A stretch of DNA of 18,008 nt from Auxenochlorella pyrenoidosa (Eukaryota > Chlorophyta > Trebouxiophyceae > Chlorellales > Chlorellaceae): NCBI GenBank assembly GCA_001430745.1, contig KQ482018.1, positions 1,298,421-1,316,428 on the forward strand, given 5' to 3'. The notes beneath the pieces are model-generated. The model was not told the DNA's origin, searched no databases, and saw only the letters and a program-made list of their open reading frames with translations. Both the position numbers and the translations under genes were made by a program. This document shows, piece after piece, positions 8,924 through 17,055 of this stretch; positions within the stretch are counted from its first letter, which is position 1; each line of letters starts with the position of its first letter.

Positions 8924-9386
8924 TTACTGCTGGCTGCCAGAGGCAGCAAAGCCACGGCTCACCACCACCTTCTCAAGGGGGGAGTGGGCCGCCACAGCCT
9001 GCTGCTGCTTCTGCTCGGCGTCCAGCGCAGCCATGGACATCATGCCTGCAGACGGGGGCGGGGAGGGCAGGGGCCGGGGCAGTGAGCAATGGGGCTTGCA
9101 CGTGCATAAGCAGCGTGGCCAAACTGAGTGGGTTTGCTGCAAAAGGCTTGGGCAGGGTAGATTGCAACGACGACAGCGGAATGCAGGGGACGGAGTGGGC
9201 GGGGCACAACCCAACAGCTAGCTGCATTTAAACCCGCAGGCCAGCTGTCGGCCGCAGTCGTCAGTGACACACCCACGGCCCGCCGGCAGGCTCACCAACG
9301 CCAGAACCGACAGCCACGCCCGCGCCGATCAGGCCGCACAGGGCGATGATGGACAGGGACACGGAGATCTGCTGGGACAGCACCAT
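8924..9386 (-). CDS. 70-aa single-pass membrane protein with two coding exons
   Basis: ATG at 9386 (context acaccATGG). Coding exons 9386-9296 and 9045-8924 join in phase to 70 codons plus TAA. The N-terminus MVLSQQISVSLSIIALCG continues into LIGAGVAVGSGVG, giving one hydrophobic helix at about residues 8-30. The rest is a soluble tail: MMSMAALDAEQKQQQAV, SPLEKVVVSRGFAASGSQQ. The ATG exon opens after a canonical acceptor (CTTGCAG ending at 9392) whose donor is AAG|gtgaat at 9729, so a 338-nt intron interrupts the 5' UTR. I do not recognise it; size and layout would suit a small subunit of an organellar or endomembrane complex, which is inference. Strong codon bias and clean splice sites support a real gene. 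Confidence 0.75.
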
Positions 9387-9840
9387 GGTGTCTGCAAGGG
9401 TGGGGTGGGGTGGGGTGGGGGTGGGATTCAAGCAGCGGTGGTGGTGAGTAAAAACGCGGCGGCGGGGGCCAGCGCAGGAAGGGGCTGGGGGTGGCGGCGC
9501 CTCGACTCCCCGCCCTGATAAGGATTGCGCGGGCCCATCAGTGATGGGCAGGCACTGGGCAGCCGCGAGGGCGGCGGGAGGGCGCAGAAAAGTGGGGGCC
9601 AGCATGGTGCATCCAGCGGAACTGAGGTGAAGGGCTGCGGCTGCTGGAGCTGGGTTAGGCTGGAAGCAGGCCACCACGACTCGCAGGAGCAGGGCGGGGC
9701 GGCGCGCAGGCGCTGGCGCGGGCATTCACCTTGAGGTTGGTGGGAGGGAGGTGGGAGGCGGAAGGGTGTTGGGGTGTGCCAGAAGTGAGCTGAGAGAGGG
9801 CAAAGATTGCGAGAATACGGCGCAGAGCCCTGGCGGCGGC
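9387..9840 (-). other. Spliced 5' leader of the 70-aa gene
   Basis: A probable non-coding first exon runs from about 9820 to 9730 and ends in the donor AAG|gtgaat. The intron (9729-9392) ends in a C-rich tract followed by CTTGCAG. Five leader bases precede the ATG. The transcription start is inferred from the TATA-like box at 9846-9841. Confidence 0.5.
9398..9425 (+). repeat. (TGGGG)n tract, potential G-quadruplex; acts as pyrimidine tract on the minus transcript
   Basis: Six consecutive G-runs of 3-5 bases separated by single T. On the minus strand this is the C-rich tract immediately before the acceptor of the 5' UTR intron of the 70-aa gene. Confidence 0.85.
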
Positions 9841-9846
9841 TAAATA
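9841..9846 (-). promoter_or_regulatory. TATA-like box TATTTA upstream of the 70-aa gene
   Basis: TATTTA in otherwise GC-rich sequence, reading ccctatttagcc on the minus strand and lying about 110 nt upstream of the 5' UTR donor. Position and local AT content fit a TATA element; this is not proven. Confidence 0.3.
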
Positions 9847-10202
9847 GGGTGGGCGTTGACACAGGTTTACACACTGCCACGGGTCACCCCTTCGACTAAA
9901 CTTCGCGTACACCCGATTTGTAAGCTCCTAATTGATTCCACAGGCCTTGTCCGCCAGTTGAATCGTCCTTGCCCCAGAACCCATCAGCCACCCCTCTTGG
10001 TTTGGCCGCCGCCACTCCTGGCAACGCTCCGCTGCCTCAAGCCCCGCAGCCCGGCCCCAGCTCCTTGACGCTCTCTCAGCAGTACCAAGAGGCAAGCCGC
10101 GGCCCCGCCCGCATCAGGAGGCGACCAGCCTTTCTGCCGCCGCTGCCGCTGCGTGTGCAGCCACTCCGAAGGAGCGTCGACCCCTGCCGCACCACAGCCG
10201 CC
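9847..10202. promoter_or_regulatory. Divergent promoter region between the 70-aa gene and the 254-aa membrane-protein gene
   Basis: About 355 bp between the inferred minus-strand start and the plus-strand ATG at 10203. The section 9850-9960 is AT-richer than its surroundings. The frame that ends in the ATG at 10203 stays open upstream to 9969 without an in-frame ATG; I take this as 5' UTR because the ATG context (cagccgccATGAGC) is excellent. Confidence 0.45.
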
Positions 10203-12224
10203 ATGAGCGTCTCCGCAGCCATGGGCAGCTTTGCCTCCCGGCAGCGTGCTGCTGAAGGCCACTACTTTAGCACCGAGGGGCAGCTGGCCATCATGCGCCA
10301 TCTGGAGAAGCTCGTGCAGCAGGCAAGCCCTCCCCGCCTGCGCCTGTGCCCCTGCACCATGCTTGCAAAAGCTGCGCCAGTTGTGCCCGTGCCTTGGCCG
10401 GCAGGGATACTGCAGACAGCTTGCCAGGCGCCAGCACCCCGCCGGCGCCCTAGGTGCCGGCGCTCCAGCTGTTCACGCCAGCTGCCGGCCGCGAGTCAAC
10501 ACGACAGCCCCTGCTGCGCCGGCCTCCTCTGCACCATCTGCCCCGCGCGTCGTCCTGCCCCGCACAAGCCACTCGCCGCCCTTTGTGCGGGGCGAGGGCG
10601 CAGGGAAGCGCTGGGCGGAGCTGGGGCCTCGCCGCGCCTTCAGGCCCGCCGGCCCCTTGCTTCACCCCCCACACACCCTGCCTGCCCCCGCCCCGCGCGG
10701 CTGCAGGGCAAGGTGGACAGGTCGGTGCTGGAGGCCGCACAGCGCGCCGCCGAGGAGACTGCCGCCAGCGGGCTGCCCACCGAGGTGGTCACCCAGCGCA
10801 GCGAGTATGTCTACCAGCACAAGAAGGGGCTGGTGCCAGGCAAGCGGCGCAGGGCAGGGCGGGGCGTGTTTCCTGCGGTGCTTGCGGCCGGCTAGCAGCG
10901 GCGGGAGGGCATGCAACCCCACCTCTCCCCATGCCAGGCATGCCGACGGCTGTATGTTCGAGCAGCGCTGCCTCTTGCTTGATGCTCATCACGCCCCTGC
11001 CCCTCCTTGCCTGCAGCCCCGCGCTTTAACGACAAGCGCTACATGCAGCTGGGCACCCCCGTGTCCATGGGCCGCGCCCGGTGGACCACCGACGGCGCCT
11101 CCATCTTCTCTGGTGAGGGCCGGGGTGCAGGGCTGGGACGGGTGCGCTGCTGCCACAGCGCCGGGGCAGGAACAGGCTTTGGGCCGGGCGGCGCATTGCA
11201 GGCCGGGGCGGAGGGTCGGCCGGATGCGAGCCAGCCTGCCGCTGCGCACATCCGCCTTCCCGGGGCCGCTGCTCTTGTCGCCAGCCCTGTCCCACCCAGG
11301 CCCGGCCCCGCCCCTGCTGCAGTGGCCGACGGCAAGCGGCTGGCCAGCGAGCCCGCGCCCTCGGCCACCTATTACGAAAACATCCGCGCCCGCAAGATCC
11401 AGCGCGCCGCGCTGGAGGGCCCCACCCTGGCGGGCTACAGGTGCGGGGGGGGGGGAGGGAGCGATACGGCCAGCATAGCACGCCCACGCTGTGCTGTGGC
11501 TGGCTGCGCTTGCCAGTGGAGGGCGCAAAGCGCTGCAGGCCGGCTGCCCTGCAGCCACAGCGCGCATGCCCCGCTGACCGTCCAAGGCGCCCTCGCCCGG
11601 TCCCCCAAACCGGCTGATCCTCCCTCGTGACTCACCGGGATCAGTTCTCTGCTGGCCCCGCCCTCCAGGGTGCTGCCCGAGATGACCCCCGGCCGCGCCT
11701 TCATGTGGGGCACCATCCTGGCGGTGTGGGGCGTGGGCGCGCTCGTCGCCACCACCGCCCGCAGCCTGGACATCCACTCTGCAGGTGGGCGCCCGCCGGG
11801 CCCGTCGTACAAGCGGCTCCGCGCCTGCCCCTGCCGTCCGCCGCCCGTGACGAGAGGCGTCTGCAAGGGGGCAGCCAGCTGCACCCCGCGTACTTGCAAG
11901 TCGAAAACGCTGCAGCCGTCCGCGTCTCTTCCTACCCAGAGCCCTGGCGGTGCTGCGGCTGCCCGACCCCCCACCGCTGGCATGCGGCCCCAAGCAGCTG
12001 GCTGACCCCTGCCGCCTGCCGCCCCCTGCCTGCCCCCCGCAGAGGAGGCGCCCAGCCGGCTGCGCACGCTGTTTGCCCCGGTGGCCGGGGCGCTGGAGGC
12101 GCGGCTGGCGCCGCTGCGCGGCACCATGTCCATCGGCGCGGTGGCGGGGGACGCCATGCGCGAGGAGGCGGCGCAGTCGGAGATGGTCAAACGCCTGCGC
12201 ACCACGCTCATGGCCCACGACTGA
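10203..12224 (+). CDS. Uncharacterised 254-aa protein with one transmembrane helix, six exons
   Basis: Exons 10203-10322, 10707-10839, 11017-11112, 11323-11440, 11669-11784 and 12043-12224 join to 765 nt with every phase closing. It starts MSVSAAMGSFASRQRAAEG. Segments include QLAIMRHLEKLVQQGKVDRS, TEVVTQRSEYVYQHKKGL, FNDKRYMQLGTPVSMGRARW and PSATYYENIRARKIQRAALE. A hydrophobic helix follows at about residues 166-187 (RAFMWGTILAVWGVGALVAT), then ARSLDIHSAEEAPSRL and a C-terminal amphipathic part ending KRLRTTLMAHD. A long N-terminal soluble part before one helix suggests an organelle membrane protein, but no family was recognised. Introns 1 and 2 both have GC donors (CAG|gcaagc at 10323 and 10840); introns 3-5 have GT. 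Third codon positions are overwhelmingly G/C, which makes the exons very convincing. Confidence 0.85.
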
Positions 12225-13706
12225 GCGCCGCCGCTGGTGCTGCGTGGCCTGCCTGCCCGCCTGCCTGTCTTGGAGGGCCCAGCACAATAGGGCAGCCTCA
12301 TTTGGACCTCCGCCTGTCGTTCTGCAGCCCTGCCTGCTCCTTCTCGCGACCCGGTTGCTGGGCGCCTTGTTTGCCTTGCTGCTTGGCCCGCCTCGGTTGT
12401 TTTTGCGGGCCCAAGCTGAACCCTACGCTGCCTTCTCCCATCTCAACGCCTGCTGTACCCTGTTTGTGCGCCCAGATTTTGCTTGTGGTCAGCCCTCCTG
12501 CCTGCTTCCACCCGTCCATTTTGCTGGATTTTGCTCTGCAACAAACGATGCATGCGCCGCATGCTTGAAAACATGCCCCTCCCGTTTCATTACCGACTCC
12601 TCCCCTTGCCTCGTAATGCCCAGCGTCACACAATGCCCTTAGCTCTTTTCTTTGATTTGCACTTGTTACCACTGCGTGGATCAACCACAGCTGCGAATCA
12701 GGAGTGGCGGGGTGGATGCGCGCAGCAGGCAACGGGAGAGACATCGAGAGAGGGGCAGCCAAACGGCTGGGCAGTGTTGACAGGGCAAGGTAGTTTTGAG
12801 ATTTGGTGCGCGTTGAGAGGTAGGTGCGTGTTCTTTTCTTCCTGTGGGAGAAAACCTGTATCTATGGGGTGTGGGGCATGAGGTGCAGCGCATCAGCAGC
12901 AGCCTGAAAAAACCACCAACAAAAAAGTCGCTCGCCGGGGAGAAAAACAGGCAACTGTTCTAGGGGCAAGAGGCGCCAGGCAGGCAGCCGAAAAATGGGG
13001 CCGTATGTTTGTGTGTGAGGCAAGGTGAGAAAGCGCAGCGCTGGGGAAGCAGGCGCGATCATCATCCAGACAGGGAGAGGCTACAGGGGCATAGGCACGG
13101 GCTGGGCAGGTGGGGCGGAGCAGGTATGAAGTGGGTACAGGGGGGGGAGGCACAGGGCTGCAGTTGGAAAGCTGTGAAGCTTGGGAGGCACTGCAGAGCG
13201 GGGGGTCGGCTCGCCGTGGCTAGCTGATACACATGAAAGCATGGAGTGGGGGCACAGTCAAGGAGGGCCGCCACCAAGAAAGAAAACTGGTGGGCCAGGG
13301 GCAGGGCAGGTCGTCAGTTGAGGCAGAAGCGCCCGCCGCGGGCGAACAAGCGGGCAGAGCCCGACGGGCGCGGAAAACCGGGGGTGGAATCATGGGCGGT
13401 GTGTTGAACCAGGTGAAAACTTGCTGGAGGGGGGCTGCATGCTCAGCACGCTGCGCCACGGGACGCTCGGATCAAGCAGAGGGGAAAACTCAGGGGGAAG
13501 GGGCGCGCACTGGTTTGCACGGCACCAGGGATCAGAGCAGAGAGAAAACTGTGCAGACAGTCGGGCTGGATCGGACTGGTTGCCGCCATCACTCGGCAAA
13601 ATAAGGAGCATAGGGAGCCCACGCAGGCCGCTGCTCAAGGGGCGCTGATGCGCAGCAGCGCTGCCGTCTGCTGCCGGCGGCAGCCGCCACTGAAAGCAGC
13701 TCGCTC
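12225..13706. other. Convergent 3' UTR region, no gene found
   Basis: Nearly 1.5 kb between two converging genes. From 12225 to about 12680 the plus strand is rich in T and C (3' UTR of the 254-aa gene). From about 12700 to 13706 it is rich in A and G, i.e. pyrimidine-rich on the minus strand, fitting the 3' UTR of the 62-aa gene. The switch near 12700 is my estimate of where the two transcription units meet. Open frames of 60-154 codons here show no coding bias or splice logic. No TGTAA was found on either expected strand. Confidence 0.5.
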
Positions 13707-14147
13707 TCAGCGCAGGCGCAGCGTCACGGCACGCATGGACTGCTCCTGTTCGGCAGTCTGGCCTGCAGGGCACACATGAAAGGGCCAGCAAAAGGAGCAG
13801 TCAAGCAGGGTGCTGGGGGGTGGGTGGGGGTGGGGTGGGGGTGGGTTTTCGCAGCGGCCGCGAGCAGCGGCAACACCAAGGGGCCAACCGCTCGCTCGCG
13901 GCAGGGCGTGCCCTCCGTCTGACCGCGACAAGGCGCTATTACGGCTGCAGTACCCATCACGCAGGCGAGTGAGTACGCTTGCGTGAAATTGCGTCACGGA
14001 AACTTGCTGCTCACCGCCGCTTCCCCAGAGGCCGAACGGCGCCCTGCCATTCTGCAGGGTGTAGTACAGCCCAAAGGCGGTGCCGCCAAGGAAGCCAGCG
14101 AGAGCCAGGGAGCTGTGATGCTTCAGGAGCACATTGGTGAAGCTCAT
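13707..14147 (-). CDS. 62-aa single-pass membrane protein, two exons
   Basis: Exons 14147-14015 and 13762-13707 join in phase (G|GC giving Gly) to 62 codons and TGA. The protein starts MSFTNVLLKHHSSLALAG, has a hydrophobic helix at about residues 13-32 (ALAGFLGGTAFGLYY), then TLQNGRAPFGLWGSGG and a short charged end, EQEQSMRAVTLRLR. The donor is a perfect GTGAGC and the acceptor CCTGCAG. The pattern (short basic N-terminus, one helix, aromatic-Gly stretch, charged tail) is common among accessory subunits of mitochondrial respiratory complexes, but I cannot name it. It shares a 182-bp upstream region with the plus-strand gene at 14330. Confidence 0.75.
   Translation of the reverse strand: MSFTNVLLKHHSSLALAGFLGGTAFGLYYTLQNGRAPFGLWGSGGEQQVSVTQFHASVLTRLRDGYCSRNSALSRSDGGHALPRASGWPLGVAAARGRCENPPPPHPHPPPSTLLDCSFCWPFHVCPAGQTAEQEQSMRAVTLRLR
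13815..13845 (+). repeat. G-run tract in the intron of the 62-aa gene
   Basis: Six G-runs of 3-6 bases separated by single T, able to form a G-quadruplex on the plus strand. On the minus strand it is a C-rich tract inside the intron 14014-13763, about 50 nt before the acceptor. It is the same kind of tract as at 9398-9425. Confidence 0.85.
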
Positions 14148-14329
14148 CCTGGCGTTTGTGAGTGCTTGCAGCGGCTGCTCAACTCCCTAAAGTGTGTGAG
14201 CAGGCTCCTAGGGCGCGGAAATGGGACTGGCCTGCCAGCGAGGCGAATCAAGGATCCTGCTGACTGGGCGCTGGTTCTGCTTGCTTCTTCTGGGCGCCCT
14301 GGCGCGGCTTCGAGGCTTGTTTCATCACC
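14148..14329. promoter_or_regulatory. 182-bp bidirectional promoter region
   Basis: Lies between the ATG of the 62-aa gene (minus, 14147) and the ATG of the plus-strand gene at 14330, and must hold both 5' UTRs and promoters. No TATA box is visible. The compactness suggests shared control. Confidence 0.5.
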
Positions 14330-16215
14330 ATGGCTACCAGCGTCGCTCGTAAGGCCAGCCTGCCGGCCTCAGTGGCCCTGGTGAAGGCGTGGGGCGCTGT
14401 GCCGCCCACATTGTGCGGCAGCTCCAAGGTGCGATCCAAGGCCATGGGCGCGCTTGCAGGATGCTCACAAACTTGTGGTAGACCGATGGCATCCAGAGGT
14501 GCGCCACCGACAGCAAACAGTGCAATTCTGTTCTGCAGGCGGAGCCAGAGGCCGTGAAGCGCGTTCCCCTGCCTTCCGAGGCGCATCCTGGCACTGAGGC
14601 GGAGCAGGAGGCGCAGGCACACCGACCGCAGCCGCAGAAGGTGCGGAGAGCGGTGATGCCCAGTGGGACAAACTCCGAAACCGCCTTTCGCGTGGCCTCC
14701 TCTATCTTTCCTGTTGTGTGTCCACCATTGATGATATTCGGGGCTCTGAGGCCCGTATGCAAGCGGCTGGCGGCAGCAGCGGCAGCGCTGTCGCCGGCAC
14801 TGTCTCGCCCCCGGCGCCGGCGCCTCTGGACCACTTGTCCTGGGCCCCACTGGCCTGGCTCGCGCATTCGTCGGCCCCCTGTTGGGACCAGGCCCCTGCG
14901 CACAGCTCACCAGCCTGCCTGTAAGCGCAATCAAGACCCCTCAAAAAGCTGGGCTCTGATGTGCCCCTTCTCTCTGCCCCACCACTCGTGCAAACAACCG
15001 CTCAAACCCTTCCCACTCCTGCGCCCGCCCGCAGAGCTTCAAGATGCACGTGGGCGCCTTCATCTCCATCCCCACCCGCGACGCGCGCGACCTGCCGCAG
15101 ATGGCCCCCCAGCCGCAGCGCGCGCCGCAGGACGCCGTGGTGGACCCCTTCGAGGTGAGCCCCACCCCTCTTGGAGGCCCTCGGGCTGCCCTGCTCACGT
15201 GGGGGGCGCTGTGGCAGCAAGGTGCCAGGGGGGGGGGAGGGGCTGGGTGGGGGGGGGGAGGCCGGCCCAGTGAAGGGCTGCCAGAAGCCCAGCCTGCACT
15301 TGGGTCCCCTGCCTGCTCACACTCATGCCCCCTTCTGTCCCAACATCGCCGTCAACACCCCACCGCATGCACCCTTTGCCGCATGCTCCCCGCAGGGCCT
15401 GCCCTTCCGCGGCTTTGCCGAGCGCCTGGGCTCTGCCGTGCTGCCCAGCATCGAGGCGGCGCGAGAGGCGGAGCGCTATGCCAAGCTGGCGGCGCGGCAG
15501 GCGGCAGACCAGGCAGAGGTGGTAGTGCCAGAGGTGCCGCACGTGCTGCCCTTCACGCGCTGGTGAGCTGGGGGAGGGCGCCGGGCAGCTGGCAGAGCTG
15601 CCACGGGAAGCGTTCAGCAGCAAGGGAGGGGCCTCGCAGCAGGGCTCGTCCGCAGCCAGCGGTGCCCGGTACCTAGGCTGCCCGCGTTTGTGCGTGCGTA
15701 GCACCCACGGGCGAGCTGCGGCACGCCGGGTCGCGGCGCCGACCGCTCCCGCCTCGCGCCGCCCCGCTGCAGGGCGGCGCACAGCACCAAGTTCCGCTCC
15801 ACCTTCATTGCCGAGCCGCCAAAGGAGCGCAAGAAGGCGCGGCTGAGCTGGTGAGGGGGCGCCCGCGGCTGCCCCGCACCCCCTGCCAGCCTCAGCCCCA
15901 GGCCCCGCCCAGTATTTGCGTGCTTGCGGGCCTCCTCTGCGAGGCCCTGGGCAACCCGGTGCCGGCGCTGGCCCTGCCCACGACCACAGCCCTCGCTCAG
16001 ACCGCCTGCAGCGACCCACCTCTGCACGCAGCCCCGCTTCCGCTCGGCTCACACCTTTGCCCTCACCCCCCCCGCCCCCCCTCTTTTGCAGGTACCACCC
16101 CGATGACACCATGGTGCCCCGCGACTGGTGGAGCGGCGGCCTGCTGGCCGACCTCAAGTACTACTCACCCTTTGGGTGGGGGGGCGCCGCCGCCGCCGAC
16201 GACAAGCAGCCCTGA
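14330..16215 (+). CDS. Uncharacterised protein of 229-274 aa, six or seven exons
   Basis: Exons 14330-14428, 14539-14640, (optional, about 14786-14920), 15035-15154, 15396-15562, 15773-15850 and 16092-16215 close in phase. Exon 1 (MATSVARKASLPASVALVKA) is basic and poor in acidic residues, like an organelle presequence. Then KRVPLPSEAHPGTEAEQEAQ; the core SFKMHVGAFISIPTRDARDL; GLPFRGFAERLGSAVLPSIE followed by a charged Ala-rich helix (EAAREAERYAKLAARQAADQ); VPHVLPFTRW, HSTKFRSTFIAEPPKERKKA; and YHPDDTMVPRDWWSGG, LKYYSPFGWGG at the end. The Trp/Tyr-rich C-terminus is distinctive, but I recognise no family. Exon 3 is uncertain: its donor (CCT|gtaagc at 14921) is strong, but three in-frame CAG acceptors (14776, 14779, 14785) compete and the peptide looks low-complexity. 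Skipping it also keeps the frame. Confidence 0.75.
15228..15258 (+). repeat. Poly-G tract in an intron
   Basis: Near-continuous G runs, including stretches of ten and nine, inside the intron 15155-15395 of the gene at 14330. It is likely a slippage-prone and quadruplex-capable tract; exact length may be affected by sequencing error. Confidence 0.8.
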
Positions 16216-17055
16216 GGCGGCCCAGGCCGCCCGGCCAGCGGGCGCCGCGCCCCGCGGCAGCGCTGCCTCCAAGCGCCAATGTGCCAGCGCTGGCAGGCAG
16301 CGCTGCCCGTGAGGCGCACCGGATGCCCGCCCCCTTGCGAGGGAGCTGAGCTCCCGAGGGGCTGGCCATAGCGGCCACCTTGATGTGCAGGCGCCAAGAA
16401 GCGCCTTTGAACCTAGGAATGCAGATAGCTCAGGCCCCATGATCCCCTCGGCCAAGCAACATGACCTTGCATCTCATGAGCACCATGCCGACACCATGCA
16501 GTCACACAGATAATGCCCTGCCTGCCGATCGATGCGAGCACGTCCCCCAGCGGTTTTTCCCGTGGCGGTCACCACTCCGTCGCCGTTTTGCCTTTTTCGA
16601 CGATCGACAAGGATACCCACAAAACGCATGCAGCCAGCATGCTCTCACACATGAACATGAGCCCGAACCGCCTTCCGCGCAACCGTTTTGACCAACGCAC
16701 GACATTTTCCGAGAAGCCTGGTGCGCTGTACCTTTCCCCCGGCTCCCTGACTGTTCCGCAGGGCCAGTTTTCTCCCAGGCCTCTAGTCCCTTCTGCCCCT
16801 CTGCCCCCTGTAGTCTTCAGTTTGTAGCATGGACCAATCTGGCCCGTCTTGTCGCGCTCCCCGCGCCCCCGTATGCACTGCCCTGCCGCACGTTTTCCCT
16901 GCTGCCCAGCGACCTTGATGGCCGCCACCGTGCCTGCTGTGCCTGGCTCTCTCTTGTCCTCTTGCAGCCTGCTCTTGCTCGTTCCCAGCTCTCCATTCTG
17001 CTGGCTTGTCTTGTATGAACCTGACTGTACTCATGAGTCGTAGCGCCCGTGTATC
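16216..17055. other. 3' UTR of the preceding gene and upstream region of the CUE gene
   Basis: No exon is supported. The stretch is pyrimidine-rich on the plus strand, especially 16730-17030, matching the 3' UTRs elsewhere in the window. No TGTAA was seen before 17055. The promoter of the CUE-domain gene should lie at its right end. Confidence 0.5.

Noticed and set aside
8332..9231. Plus-strand frame of 299 codons
   Set aside because: Antisense to the 70-aa gene and its 3' UTR, with no family features and weak codon bias.
9261..9725. Minus-strand frame of 154 codons extending the 70-aa gene upstream
   Set aside because: It reads through the intron at 9729-9392, which has a good donor and a canonical acceptor. 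The peptide is Pro/Ala-rich and the real ATG lies right after the acceptor.
10989..12301. Two minus-strand open frames of 432 and 288 codons across the 254-aa gene
   Set aside because: They are antisense shadows of GC-rich exons and introns: Arg/Gly/Ala-rich, no motifs, and they conflict with six phase-consistent plus-strand exons.
12483..13791. Several frames of 60-154 codons in the convergent region
   Set aside because: No splice logic, no coding bias and no motif; the base composition fits UTRs.
14248..14944. Minus-strand frames of 228 and 189 codons, with stretches such as NIINGGHTTGKIEEATRKAV
   Set aside because: They looked protein-like at first, but no splice model held. Exons 1 and 2 of the plus-strand gene overlap them with better codon bias, a good start context and matching donors/acceptors.
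15195..16157. Minus-strand frame of 320 codons
   Set aside because: Antisense to exons 5-7 of the plus-strand gene, with low-complexity composition.
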